A stretch of 64,000 nt of DNA from Sitta carolinensis (lineage: Eukaryota > Chordata > Aves > Passeriformes > Sittidae), in contig CM063284.1 of NCBI GenBank assembly GCA_032173965.1, positions 116,596,410-116,660,409 on the forward strand, in the 5' to 3' direction. The position numbers were made by a program, and so were the translations under genes. Below the pieces are notes generated by a model. That model worked only from the letters and a program-made list of their open reading frames with translations. It made no database searches and was not told where the DNA came from. Shown here in pieces: positions 12,501 to 24,946 of this stretch. Within the stretch, counting starts at the first letter, position 1, and each line of letters opens with the position of its first letter.

Positions 12501-15500
12501 GTGCATTAGGGAAATTGCCAATAGGGTGGCTGGAAAAAGATTAATTACAGCAGTAGCAGCATAGAAAAGACAAAAGAACTGACTATGCCTGGTGGGCTTC
12601 TAGGTGAATTCATGAAAAAAGTGAGATCAAATACCAAGTTCTTTAAAGCACAGTGGTGGCAATCTGTGATACTCAGCTGACATCAGTGGTACTACTCCAG
12701 GTTTACATGACTTTCAGTGAGAGGAATTTATTTCCAATTCTCTGACTTGTACTTAATACGTTGCAATCTTTAGTCAGATACCCAGCTGGGTCTGAGGTTG
12801 CTCTTTGCAAAATGGTGCAATTCTCTCAGTTGATAACAGCTGAGGATCAACTTCTGAAAAGGATGAGATTGTTTTAGTGACATTTGCTCTGTATTTAATT
12901 TCATCCTATTGAAAGATGGATGCCTCCCTGGTTCTAGTGAATTATCTTTGAGACTTTGTTCATACCTGCTAAGCACTCCCCTGTAGTTTCCCAGGCATGT
13001 GTTCCTGGAGAACTCTGTGGAAATGTTGATGGCCTGGTGTAATCATCAGAATGGCAAGTACCCTGATCTGTAAGCTACATGCCAAATGGATTTCATAAAG
13101 TTAAAAGAAATAGGAGCTCATAGTTTAGAGAATGGCTGCTCTTCTCATTAATGGTATCTGTGATGTTGCACTACACCTTCAAATTACATGCATGCCTACA
13201 GTGGACCAGAGCATCCATACTTCCTTCACACAGCTGATTAATGATTCTTTTGCACATGCACTTGAAGCTTGAGAAATTTAATTTCCTGATGATAATTTTC
13301 TTTATCTGAGCTATCAATGAGGGAGTACTGCTTTGTCCTGGGCAGAACCTAGTCAGAGAGGAGGCCGGACTGCAGGTGGCTGCTTACACCACCCACACAC
13401 ATCACAGAAGTCCAGAGGGACACCCTATGTGGTACTGCTGCAGCTCTGGAAAAGGGGCTTTCAGCAGGGCCCAGACCTCCCTTCTAGGGGCACGCTGGGA
13501 TGGACGTGGGAAGGAAAGGGACAACAAAGAAGGTGATGTTGGCTCTGGCTTTCCACATGCTAAAGGAGCTTAGGTTTGTTATGTCTCTCTTTGGGTCACT
13601 GACAAGTATAGAGCAGGCAGGGCAGGCTTCGAGCACCCACCACCCCTCTACACTGAACCTTCCAAAGGGAACAGGCTGTTTAAGCTCCAGGACATTTCCC
13701 TGGATCTCACCTTCAAAGAACAAGTCTTCAGGTTGCATCTTCTGAAGAATGTTTGCAATGTTTTCAGACCACTCCATTTTTCCTGGGGCTTATGTTTTCT
13801 GTTTCCTGCCTCTCTGCAAGTCTGAATTTTCTCTGCATGCACATAATTTTGCTTGAAGTCCACCAGAGGCCAGACCCTGTTCTCAGATAGCCTCAGGCAC
13901 ATGCATGGGCATCTGCAGGAGGTCAGAGTGAGGATCCAGTTCTGCCCAAAGGGGCTGATGAAAAGTCAGAGGCTGAAAGATGACGTCTTTTCTCTTTTAT
14001 TCCTTAGGATACAAAGAGTTTATTTATTTAAAGGATTGGCTTAGCTTTATTGTAATTAGTTTCACAATGGGTGCCTGGATGTTCTATCCCCGACCAGGGA
14101 CCTCTTGTTCTAGGCATTAATCTTGCCACTGTGACCTTTGGTTCATTTAATACCTGGGTATATCTGCTGATGTTCCTTTCTTCTTTCCTTTTTTTTTTCT
14201 TATTTTTTTTTACAAGATAAATTTACATTTCAGAGTCCATTCACATGTGCTAACCTAGTTATGAGCCAGTTTCACTCTTCATGAACTTCCTGCCTACAGG
14301 CATTTTTTGTAAATTGCTGTAATATGATAACTGGAAATCCTTTTTGCTATCTTGAAACAGGAAATAAACATCCTGTTGTGAGAAGAGAATTAGAATTATG
14401 CATGATGCTTCTTTTGTAATTTACTCAATCTTGATAACATATATTATGTAGGAGAGACTTCTGGGGCATTAAAGCAAAGATGACCAGCCATAAATCAAAC
14501 TCAAGGAGAGAGTATGTTGAATCCCTGTTGAATATCACTTAGATCATTCTTGTTCAGCTTGAGTGTTGGTAATCTTCTGCCTTTGAGACTGATGAGGAAT
14601 CAGTGAGATTAGAAAATATTTAGAAATTCATCCGATCTTCTGAGTCTGCATTTTCTTGATTTTCAGATGAAGGCTCAAATAATTTGTTCTTTCTGTCACT
14701 TGCTTTATATTTGGAAGATGTTTTCTTAAATGTCAGAAATGTCATCCTGCAGAGCATACCTACAGTAGTATTTTTGTGAGCTGGAGATTGCCTTTTCAAC
14801 AGTGGGCAGCAAAATCTTGAGTTTCTGATGTCTTGAGGTATGTATTCTGCTTGTCATCCTTATATCCCCCAGTCAATATAAATAAACTTCCTCTTCTCAG
14901 TCTTCCTAAATCTGCATTTTTTATTTTCTGTTGTAGCTATTGATATGTAACTTTTTTTCTTAAGAAAATATTTTCCCTTTGCTTTCCGCTTAATTTAGGG
15001 TGTTTTATTTTCCCTTTCTTTTTAGTGGCATATGTTAAGGTATTGCTGAAGTCTTACTAAGATGTTCTTATTTTAGGTGTCAATAGAAGTTTTAAAGAAT
15101 TGCTTCTTGTTTTACACATCTTACACTTCAAGACTGTGAAGACTTTAATGCAAAAAGGGAAAGAGCTAGCCATACTACTGTAATTTCTGAAGTGTCTTGA
15201 TGATGATTTGTGACAGAGGAGTGTCATGGTATCTCTGAATCAGATAATATTAGAGAAATTAGACTAATGTCAATGTTTGGATTTTTACTGTCATTACTGA
15301 AATCTTTGGACCAAAACATTAGGGCAAATATTCTTTGCATAATATTCCTTTACGAGTGATGCGACATAATTATTTTTGAAACTGGAGTTCTTTACTATAC
15401 TAATCATAATATTATGAGAGAAATAATTCCAGTTTGGCATACATTTATAAACACTGCTGAAATGTTTAAGTGGTTACAACAGCTGTAGGACTGAATTTTT

Positions 15501-18389
15501 GGACCATTTCTTTCTATGCATGTTTTGTGTTTTTCTAATTTGGGTAGTTTAGTAGAAGTAGTTTTCAGATAAATGAGAAATAAGTGCAAGATAGTGAATT
15601 TATGCAAGTCTTATTTGAACCTGGAGAAGGGATTATTGGTCTGCCTTTATTCAGATACTTCTGGTCAAACTGGATTAGATCTGTTTAAACCTGGTTGGAT
15701 TTTTTTTCCTCCCCCCCCCATTCGAAGAATACAGCCTGAGTGTTTTATTCAGGTACATTTTCTGAGAAGCGGTAGGTTGTTAAAGGATATTTCTGTGAGT
15801 CAGATGTAGGGGCTCTAATCTGACGCCTGCTTTTGAGTCATCCACCTTCATCTACTCTTATGGGTGCAGACAATCCCACCTCTTCTTCACCCACACCCCA
15901 AGGTAGCCACACGTGGGCCAGCACTGAAGCAGCTGCGTTCTAGTGGTGCCAAGCCCAAACAACTCTATTCTTCTTCTTGGCATGCTTATTGCAAGTTTGT
16001 AACCAAAATTCTGATTGCACAAGCCACGCATAATCATCCCTCCAAAACCTGCAGGACACATCCCACATAGCTCATGGAGCAGGAGCTCTGGGAACACTTC
16101 GCAGGAGGGGAGAAACAATGACTTATCACCCCAACTCTGTTACCAAAGGGAACAGGTCTGGGCATTTGGTTCCCAAGGCAACCAAACAATATTGACTTTA
16201 TCATCCTTTGATGATCTGGTTATTGCCACAGCTGGGAACTCACATTGCTCGGAAGTCCCCCTGGCTGTAGGGTCTTGTTGCTGATCGTGAGTGCAAAACA
16301 CACTTGAACTGATCAAGAACCACAGCTGTGCCACTTTGAAATTATTGCCTTGGACTTGTGCCTACAGAGCTCCTGGACTAGAGTTGATTCCTGTCCATCA
16401 GAAGACAAGCAAAGCAGATGTACAACTGTCAGCATCTGTAGGCCCCTCTGCTCTAAAATTAGGCAAGCTACCAACCTTTTCCTTCCAGTATTTGCCTATA
16501 AACAAGCTTTCCTACACATTAGGAAACTGTGATTCCTAGTTTTTATTTGCTTAATTTATGCTTTAGTATATTGTTCATTCATTTTCAGAAATGATTGCAA
16601 CGTCAACATGCTGGCATCTTTTAAAGTGGTTAAGTAAGAAAAGTGTCTGCCTTGAAGAGTTTTCTGATAAGGCCCCAGCTTTGCATCTTGATACAAGTGG
16701 GCATGTCTTAACGCCTCTCTGGACATCAGGCTTGTTCTTCATTCCGTGTATTTGTAATTTTAAACAACAAAGTATTGTCAGCAGAAGTTGGTTTTGCTCT
16801 TTGTAGAAGTTCATAAATGAACACTCCCTTTAAGTTCAGTAGGGTTGAGGTTTCATTTGTATAGTTGTGAGCCTCCTCCAAAGAGCTTCTGCAGCTTAGT
16901 TATTGTTCCTAATGCTACTCTAGAAGTGTAAATCAGTTTTGATATTTTATTTTATTACAAATGGTATTGCCTTGCTTTGAATTTATTTGTTGCAGCTACT
17001 TAGACAACAGCCATTTTCACCTTCACAGTAAGCTTGCTCTAGGACTTGCTTTTTCAGTGTGGAAGGTGGTGAGATCAGTTTACACTGTGGAAATTCCCAT
17101 ATTTCTTCATGCATCTGGATAGGCCAAGAGTGGAGCTTTCTCTGTTACTCTGAACTTCTCTGAATTAGTACTCCTTCTTTTTCGCTTTTGCATCAATTTT
17201 GCAGTTGTTGGAACCTTGTCACTTCACTTCTCACTCCTGTTGCTTGCAGGATGTAGTCTCATACATTGCACCTCAGCTTTTGTAGCTTTAATGATGAGAA
17301 AGAAATGATACCCTTCATCAGCACTTGCAGGTACTTGTGGGACCAAGCACCGGTTTCTTTCCACGGAAGCACAGAGGAGTCCCAGTCCTTCAGGGAGCCA
17401 ATTATGCAAAAAATCAGTCTTATTTAATGAAAATAATTAGTGATGCATCTCAGTGATGTGAATGGTGACTTGAAAGGAGCAACACAGTTTGGTTCCTGTT
17501 TATTGTCTGGTCCATATATGCCGTATGTAAAGATTAATAAAGTACTTACATAGCAATGACATTAAGGGATCTACCCAAAATCTAGCACAAAATTTTCTAC
17601 CTCCTGCTAGAAAATTCCCTTTTTCTCCTAACTCACAACTATTTGTAATGCTCATTTTGTCTCAAATACTGGATTCAGCAAAAAAATGTCATCTATCTTA
17701 TTTTCCTGTGAAGTGCTTGAAAACTAAGGCATGTCTGCGTAAGCATTGCTGCCCATTATTGCATAAGATGAAAGCTGCTCACCTGCATGGCACATGCCCT
17801 GCATTGTAGGAAGTTGTTGGAGTCTGCTGCTCTTCTTAGAAGTATAATCCTGAGATTTTGCAAGAGCAAAGAATGAGCCTCCTCAGTGGAAACAGAAAGA
17901 GAACCTGCTGCTGTTGGTTCCAAAACATTACTACGTGTGTCAGCAGTACGTGCTTGAAGTTTTAGGAAGAGCCCAGTTTCACTTCATTTCTTCCTGTAAT
18001 GTCAGAAAATTCTTCCACATAATTGATCAGTTGAAGTTTTGGATCACAGGCTAAATACTGATTCAGTCACTTAACAAAATGGTGGTTCATTCCAAGAATG
18101 CAAGGAAATGCAGGCTTGGATACAATAGATTTGTGTCTGAGGCCAAGTTTTAAAAGGGTTTACATGAAGAAAGGCAAAGACAAGTCCTTTATTCTCCTTT
18201 CAGTTTAATGGACACAAACACATCCATGGTGCCTTCCAAAGGGTCAGTTTCATAAAACAAAGAATTGCTATGAATCCCTAAACCAGGGGAGTAAATGTGT
18301 AAGCAGGAAAATGAGAAAGGGAGTGTATACCAAGCACCAGAAAATTTAGTAGGGGAAAAAAACACAAGACAAGTAGAAATATTTAAACA
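12501..18389. other. Unannotated noncoding stretch
   Basis: Nearly 6 kb without a supported gene. At 12655-12730 a 'cagctgacatcagtggtact...ggtttacatgactttcagtgagagg' passage resembles an old amniote interspersed repeat, but I cannot name it. Poly-T/poly-C tracts lie at 14190-14212 and 15700-15720. Frames at 13484-13902 overlap in several phases on both strands, which indicates chance. Confidence 0.5.
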
Positions 18390-18990
18390 GAACAAAAGGA
18401 AATTTTACAGGATTTCAGGTATAAAACCTGTCCTAGATATGGTATTAATCATTTATTAACTGGTAGAATTCTCAATAATAATGCAGAAAGGACAGAGGTG
18501 TTCAATCAATACTTCTGTTTGGTATTTGGGGAAAAGCCAGATGATTCAGGACAGAATGATGATGAAATGCTTTTCATTCTAGCAGTAACTAAGGGAATGT
18601 GTTAAACAGCAGATATTAAAGTTAGATACATTAAAATTAGTAGGTCTGGATAATTTACATCCAAGATTTTAAGATCGATAGTCTAGGAGCACTACAGACC
18701 ATTAATTTTGATTTTTAACAAGCCATGGAGCATTGGGGATGTTCCAGAGGACTACAAGAAAGCTAATGTTGTACCAATATTTAAAAAAGGTAAATGCAGT
18801 GACCCGAGTAATTATAGGCCTGTCAGCTTGCCTTCGATCCTAGGCAAAATAATGGAATGCCTGATAGTGACCTTGAGTAATAAGGAATTAAAAAAAGTTG
18901 ATATAATTAAAGACAGTCAGGATGGTTCTTGTCAAACTATCATGATATCATTTAAAATCAAATTTCAAATGAGGTGATTTAATTCACAGT
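18390..18990 (+). pseudogene. CR1 LINE reverse-transcriptase relic (ORF2)
   Basis: The frame at 18708-18977 contains a readable piece of CR1 reverse transcriptase: a PEDYKKANVVPIFKKGK block, then NYRPVSLPSILGKIMEC, then a shortened QDGSCQT block in place of the usual longer glycine-rich stretch. These correspond to the N-terminal finger motifs of the LINE polymerase. Upstream sequence from about 18390 matches the same ORF in broken frames ('gcagaaaggacagaggtgttcaatcaatac'). The catalytic motifs downstream are absent, so it is a dead, truncated fragment. Its divergence and text resemble the older reptile/bird CR1 lineage rather than recent bird copies. Confidence 0.85.
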
Positions 18991-20128
18991 TTTGATATGT
19001 AAGAGACTTAGTCTTCTGTAATGTGTTTGTGTGGCTTGACATTTTGATTATTCAAATAGAGGCTGTCTCTGCAAACTGTGGTTTAAGAGAGAAGTTAGAA
19101 GGAGCTTAGGCATCTGAATCTAAAATGGCAATCCTGAAAGCTCAGCTCGGTGGCTGCCCAAAACTGCCTTAATCTCCTTGGTTTTCAGCTGGAGAAGTTT
19201 CCAAGGCAACTGAGGTTCTGCTTTTGTGAACTCCCAGAAGACACCTCAATACTGACAAGGTTGAGTGGTTCAGTACCAATGTCATAACTATACATTTGTC
19301 TGTCTGTTTCCCACACAGAGCTTGATCCAAGGAGTGTGCTTATGGCACACTTCAAGGATCAGTCTGTGCACAAAATGCAAAAGCAGATGCAGCCTTTCTT
19401 TAACATATGACCACAGGAAAAGGTCTTTTATTCAACTACTCAGTGGTTAGAGCTTGTCCAGGTTAGAAAAATTCAAAATAGAATTCTTTCCTCTCTTGAA
19501 AATATTTCAAATCTACTTATCTCACTGAATGTCACCAATTATCTGTGGATAGTGACGGTGGAGAAAGGAGGGGTTGAATACACATTAACAGGAGCAACAA
19601 TCGCAGCTGAAGTCGGGTTGCAATCACAATTGTGCTCTCATCATGAAGTGCAATGAATCTCAAGTATAAATTCTGCAAACAAATGCTATGTCAAGAAGAG
19701 CAGAGAACATCAGGCTCCAGAATTATCTTAAAGGTGAAAAAAGGGATAAGAAGTTTATCCAAGGTCCATGCACAAGACAATACAGACCCCTTCAGAGGTC
19801 ATTTTATCCTGTTTCAAGAGAGTTATCCAAGATCTTTGGCATGAATCCCTCTATTCAGGTTCTTCCACCACTGGGACAACTAGGTTGGGTTACAAGTATA
19901 GTAAAAATTAGGGAAAAGAAGTCCTACCACAAGTACATGCACATTGATTAGAGAGAGATCTTGAGTTCAGCATGGATAACAGCCTCTGGTGAAAGCATCA
20001 TTCTAGTAGTGGGAAAAGAGTCTAGACAAAACTAAGCAAGTAATAAAGCATCAGTTTTTATCAGTGAAGCTTCCTGATAGTTGTTTATAAAAGACTACAT
20101 TGGATTTCAGGATTTTTTCTTTTTTTAC
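18991..20128. other. Unannotated stretch
   Basis: No gene recognised. The region 19535-19960 contains two overlapping plus-strand frames of 63 and 87 codons and could be part of an unrecognised repeat, but I see no diagnostic motif. Confidence 0.45.
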
Positions 20129-20129
20129 A

Positions 20130-20131
20130 TT

Positions 20132-20163
<32 letters not shown>

Positions 20164-20212
20164 ACATACACACACACACACACATACATACATATAGACA
20201 TATATATTTCTC
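20130..20212. repeat. CA microsatellite with CATA interruptions
   Basis: About 80 bases of CA repeats broken by CATA units and ending in a short TATA tail. It is a simple repeat. The VCVCVC translation on the minus strand is meaningless. Confidence 0.95.
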
Positions 20213-20440
20213 CTAAAGTCTGTTATGTTGTCAATCTCAGCTCCTGAAGCAGGAATTAATTCTGGAAGCTCCCAGGACTTGTCTTGTATAAGGGGTTGTG
20301 ACCAGATGATCACTCTGGTTCCCTCTGGTCTTAAAAGATCCAGCAAAAAACACTGAGGACAAACAAACTAAAAACCCAAGCCCATGCAGTAAGAAGCTTT
20401 CCCTGCCCAGGAAAGCAGATAATCTAAATAGACAAGACAG

Positions 20441-20600
20441 ACTGGGGTGAGAAAAAGGATGTGTTATCTCTGTTTCACAGATGGGAAACAGAGGCACAGA
20501 GAGATTAAGTGATTTACACAAGGTTTGTGTCAGAGCCAGGAATGGGAGCCAGATCTCCTGAATTCTGTGTCACTACCTTAACAACAAGACCATCTTTTCT
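20441..20600 (-). repeat. MIR SINE
   Basis: The plus strand carries the reverse complement of the MIR core: 'tttcacagatgggaaacagaggcacagagag', then 'attaagtgatttacacaaggt', then 'cagagccaggaatgggagccagatctcctgaattc', then 'caacaagaccatc'. Several adjacent blocks appear in the right order and spacing. MIR is a tRNA-derived SINE mobilised by L2 in early amniotes. Recognisable copies are scarce in birds, so this one is relatively well preserved. Confidence 0.85.
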
Positions 20601-21484
20601 CTCTCTTGCCATAGCCTTGAGAGGGAAGGGCCTGTACTGCCATACACAAAATTGCACCATTGCTTACAGGGTAATCTAATAAAATGCTATAGATGTAGCA
20701 TACATCTGGTGTTCTGATTTCTCCTCTTCTGTCAGACTAACTCCTCTTTCCTTCCTTCCTTTCTTCATCTTTCCTTTTATACTCCCTTTCCTTTGTTTTC
20801 ACTCTCTTGCAAAGGACATTGGTGTCAATTACACTAAAAGAAAGCACCACTGTCTTGGAAATGGCATATTCAGATCATCTAGCCTTTGAATATACAGTCA
20901 GAAACATACCAGCTGTACCTGGGCACATAACTTCTTGGACTGAGGTTGCAAATGTAAAGAGAATTAAAATTAGGAAAAGACATTTGAGATTTGCCTGTTT
21001 TATTATGACCAAATCTGGGTAGATTTTCAAGGGAGTCAGGAATTACCTCGATAGGGTCTGCTTAGCTGAGTTGGCTAGGTTCAATTGTGTCTAAATCCTT
21101 AAATCTTTCCCTTCTGTAGCTTCGCATTTCACACATGGTTCTGGCCACTGTTTTCTAAGCCCCTTTGGGCAAAAACATTTCATTTTAGATACAGACAGCA
21201 GGATCCTGAGATGGGACAGCACCTTGAACAAAACCTATAAAAACCCAGCCTGTTTCTATGGCAGCTCCGAGAGTGCCATTTCTATGAAATTCTTTGAATA
21301 AAGTCATCTTCCAGTGCCTCAAAATCTGGTAACCTTGCAAGATGCAGATAGAAAAGCACATAATAGTGTTGTTCATATGCAGAACAGAAGAATATTTGAG
21401 AGGGTGTCAAAACACTCCCACTGTGGCTCCAGATAGAGAGGGTCAGCAGCCATGGCTGGCTAGGGGAGGGCAGTTAGCCCAGGG
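20601..21484. other. Unannotated stretch
   Basis: A pyrimidine-rich patch (20720-20800, CTT/CCTT units) is followed by ordinary sequence. No gene or named repeat recognised. Confidence 0.5.
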
Positions 21485-21770
21485 CCTTGTGTTTTGAGAG
21501 GTTAGAGAGGGCCCGGCTAATTGCCTAATGATACACAAGAGGTCGTGACCTCCACCTTTGCCCCGGGCCCCCTGGAACTGCTGCTATTGCTCGTTCCTGC
21601 ACTGCAGCCGCCTCGCAGCACAGGGGACAATGCCCAGCCAACAATGGTGCTCAGCACTTCATTTTGGGCGGGCAAACAAAGGCCATGCCTGGCAACCAAA
21701 AGTCACATGGAGCAGGGTGGAGACAGTGGGACAGAACCTTACACGTGTGCCTGGCAAAGGTGACCTTGCT
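21485..21770. promoter_or_regulatory. Candidate conserved regulatory element
   Basis: A compact block rich in recognisable factor-site words. It has two TAAT cores (near 21518 and 21526) and an inverted nuclear-receptor-type repeat AGGTCGTGACCT at 21540-21551, followed by a CACCTTTGCC word. There are also SOX-like ACAATGG words, a FOX-like GCAAACAAAGG word and an RFX-like GGCAACC word. Such clustering in otherwise featureless DNA is typical of developmental enhancers. It is inferred from composition alone. Confidence 0.3.
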
Positions 21771-24185
21771 GACAGACGTAGCTTTGGGCTCTGCCACACC
21801 ATAAAAAGTTCTGGTCAAAACTCAGAGAGCCTGAACCTCTTTCCAGCTAGCTGCTCCCTGGGAATAGGTTCCCAGAATCAGGTTATCCTCTTATTAAGGG
21901 AGGCATAAAGGATAGTGCTGTGAGAATTACAATGCCTTTTTATGGAAAGATCAATGGCATGTCCTCAGCCAGAATGCTGTTTTTAGGTAAGGGTAGCTTC
22001 ACCTCATAAAAGATTATATGGCTGACATATTTTTACGTCCAGAGAGGAGTAACAAAACTCATGATGAAGAGGTATGGAAACACTTTGAGATGAAGATATG
22101 GACAATTGAGTAGTGGAAGGTGGCAAGGAAGAGATGTCACTGCAGTATATAAAATAACAGATGGTACCAAGGGTCATGTGGTCACTCCTGTGTACCCTCT
22201 TTTGTAATAAATATCAGAGAGAGATCCAGAAATGAAAGCAACATGTTTAAATCTAAACCAGCAAATGCTTTTTTAAGACAGTGTCTCTGCCGTGGCCTTG
22301 AAAAAATACTGAGGTAAAAAGCTCAGCAGGATTAACAAATGTTAGACATTGCAATCAATACTGCCTACATCTGCAGTTAAACTATCCAGGGTAAAAGTTA
22401 ATCTATGAACTCATAATTTAATGTAATATTATTTTAATAACTCAGATCTCTGCTTCAGGGCTTGTGACAGTGAATACTTCCCTCTTGCAGTGAAACTGGA
22501 CTGCTGAACATGTTTCTGGATGGGCATTTGTCCTTTGCAGGGGGGTTCTTCTGCCTGTGTTCCTGGTGAGCAGAAGAGGCAGGATTTCAGGCAAGCTGGA
22601 CCTCTGATCTGATCTGCTCTGGCACCTGACGTTGGCTTGGGCTGCTGAGACCTGGCTGGCCTGGCTCCCCTGCTGGTGGCCAGGGCTGAGCTCCCAGAGC
22701 CCTTCCCAGGGCTGGTCCCATTGGCATCGCTCTCTGCCAAACTTGGACTTGTAAAACGCGGGCTCAGCTCGGCAGCCAAAAGCACGGCGTGTTCAGGCAG
22801 CTTTGAGGTTTCACCCAAATCCCCTGCCCTTCCCTGGAAGACACCACCTGTATTAAATTCACCCTAGGCAGGAAATGGAAGAACAAATCAGGCCTAATTA
22901 AAATTTAAAAAAATAAAATTAAAAATGCTTAAAACAAACTGTGTAGTCTTTTCTGCACACCATCTGCATAGTAGCAGGGGCAATGTGTTTGATTCATACT
23001 GTGATTCGAATGGGAGTGAGAGTAAATTGAAGGCTGATATATATCAGTGCCGAGGGCAGGATTTAGACAAGTGAACAGTTGTTCCTACAGCAAAAACAGA
23101 GAGTGTTGTCAAGTTTGTTCCCTAACCAAGGATTCAATCAGAACCCAGCTAAATCTCCACAACCTTTATTGCTTCCTGTGCACTCACTTAAATCTTGCCT
23201 AACCCCTTCCTGTCCCAGCGCTGGTTTCCTTCTTCCTCCCGAGGGTGGTATTAGTGTCTGCCCAGTAAACCATGTCAGCAGGTGAAATTTGTAGATGGGC
23301 TATGGCAAGCTATTTATCATAATTTTTGTAATTTCCGTCCCCACTCCCCAGTAAATGCAATAAACTTCTGAGTACTTCAGGCATGAAATCCACTGCCATA
23401 TCCAAAAGATTGTTTCTCCTTCTGGTTTGTGAAAGGGGCATTTCACTGTCTCATGGTATTGCTGCAGGCACTTAAAGGTAGTTTGAAATAATTTATATTT
23501 TTTTAAGAGGAAAACCACCACAAACACAGTTAGAACTTTTACAAGCTTTGCAAATATTGTTCCTCTTAATGATTCTCTTAAGTGTGAAGTAGCCATAGTC
23601 ACAAGGAGGAGCTGTAATAAGAATTTCCTGTTGCCATTTGGAGACCACAGGGAGATTGTACCATCCATGACCAAGTGCAGATCTCCAGGAAGTGAAGCTA
23701 ATATAAATACATGACATGACACTCATGATACAGGGCTTCCTTGTGCTCGGCCTCCTCATCCTCATGTCTTCCACACACATTTTCCTATGCCTCCCTTCTT
23801 TCTAGTAAGCAGCACACACAGATACGTCAGAAGATGTTCAGAAAGAAGCTGCTGCATGCTTGCTCTCATTAGCAACATTGCCTGTGCAGAGGGTAGGTTT
23901 TTGCTGTTCCCAAGTTTGCCAGAGCCTTGTGTGGGGAAAGGAGCAGGACCACATCTTTTGGGGGTTACCCCACGGATTGCTGGTGAGGGTGCCCTTGAGC
24001 TGCTGGGCAAAGCCACAGCTGGGAGATTGGCAGCTTGGAAAGTCCACACCCTCAGAGAACTCCACTTCCTGCTCTGCCTCTGTTGCTCTCCTCTGGAGTG
24101 GATAATAGGAGCTGACACCTGGGGTGTGACAGGAAGGTTTGATGCATTTTTGTACATAAGACATTACTCAAGAGAAAATAAATCT
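21771..24185. other. Unannotated stretch with one GC-rich patch
   Basis: Mostly ordinary noncoding DNA. A GC-richer patch at 22540-22830 underlies a 129-codon minus-strand frame rich in Ser, Pro and Ala, with no recognisable domain. An overlapping frame runs on the other strand. The frames at 23762-24353 overlap on both strands and are likely chance. Confidence 0.45.
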
Positions 24186-24217
24186 GGAGGGGGGTGGTGG
24201 GGTGGTGGGGGGAAGTC
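24186..24217 (+). repeat. G-rich tract, possible quadruplex
   Basis: A dense G tract made of runs of six, two, four, two and six G separated by single T residues. Three runs are long enough for a three-tier quadruplex. A two-tier G-quadruplex is easily formed. The tract may simply be low-complexity sequence. Confidence 0.6.
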
Positions 24218-24867
24218 CTCTGAGAGTAATACAAGGAATTTATTGGGGAATTATATGGGTTGTATATTTAGTTCACCAGGTGGCAAGAATAATTTTCCCT
24301 ATTTGTCACTTTTTAGTGGTAGCTTCTCACTGGCAGCAAGAGAGGGAAAATAGACAATATCCCTCTTATCTATTATCTATTAGATAATAGAAAATAGACG
24401 AGGGGCAGCTTCAGAGAGTTTACTCTTATTCCATTGGCAAAGTAGGCTGAAGGAACTGGCCCCACAGATTGTGCAAGAGATGAATACATTGAGTGAGCTT
24501 TCCTTCAGACATTTTCAGCCAAACTATTTCAACTGAGGAGTCTGAGAGTAAAAAGCATAAATGCGTTGATATAAATACAAGTCAGGTGTGCTCATAAACA
24601 GTCTTGGTGTGCTGATTCACTACATAGACATCATGGAAAAATCAAACAGCAGGGCTGTTCAATCTGTATGAGTTCAATCCCTCTTCACCATAGCCAATTT
24701 TTTATCTTTGGGTACTTTTTTCCTTTGATAAATCCAGTGCTAGTTTGTACCCTCTATCCCAGACCATGCCATGTATTACTGAAGATACCAGAGCTTTCAG
24801 TTTAAGCCAGTCCCACTGTGCCTGCTCACAACACAGATGTGCAGGGTACTGGACATGGTGTGGGAGT
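24218..24867. other. Unannotated stretch with a perfect palindrome
   Basis: At 24369-24391 an 11-base arm (TCTATTATCTA) and its exact reverse complement are separated by one base, giving a hairpin or cruciform-prone site. Nothing else is recognised. Confidence 0.6.
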
Positions 24868-24893
24868 ACACACACACACACACACACACACAC

Positions 24894-24945
<52 letters not shown>
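24868..24945. repeat. CA microsatellite, about 78 bases
   Basis: A near-perfect AC repeat with one phase slip near 24894. It is a simple repeat, likely highly polymorphic. Confidence 0.97.

Positions 24946-24946
<1 letters not shown>

Noticed and set aside
20125..20346. Minus-strand 73-codon frame ending in repeated VCVCVC
   Set aside because: Translation of a CA microsatellite.
22429..22818. 129-codon minus-strand frame in GC-rich DNA
   Set aside because: Ser/Pro/Ala-rich, no recognisable domain, no splice signals of note, and an overlapping frame on the other strand.
23787..24353. 188-codon plus-strand frame with minus-strand shadows
   Set aside because: It reads through the G-rich tract, several frames overlap and none has a known domain.
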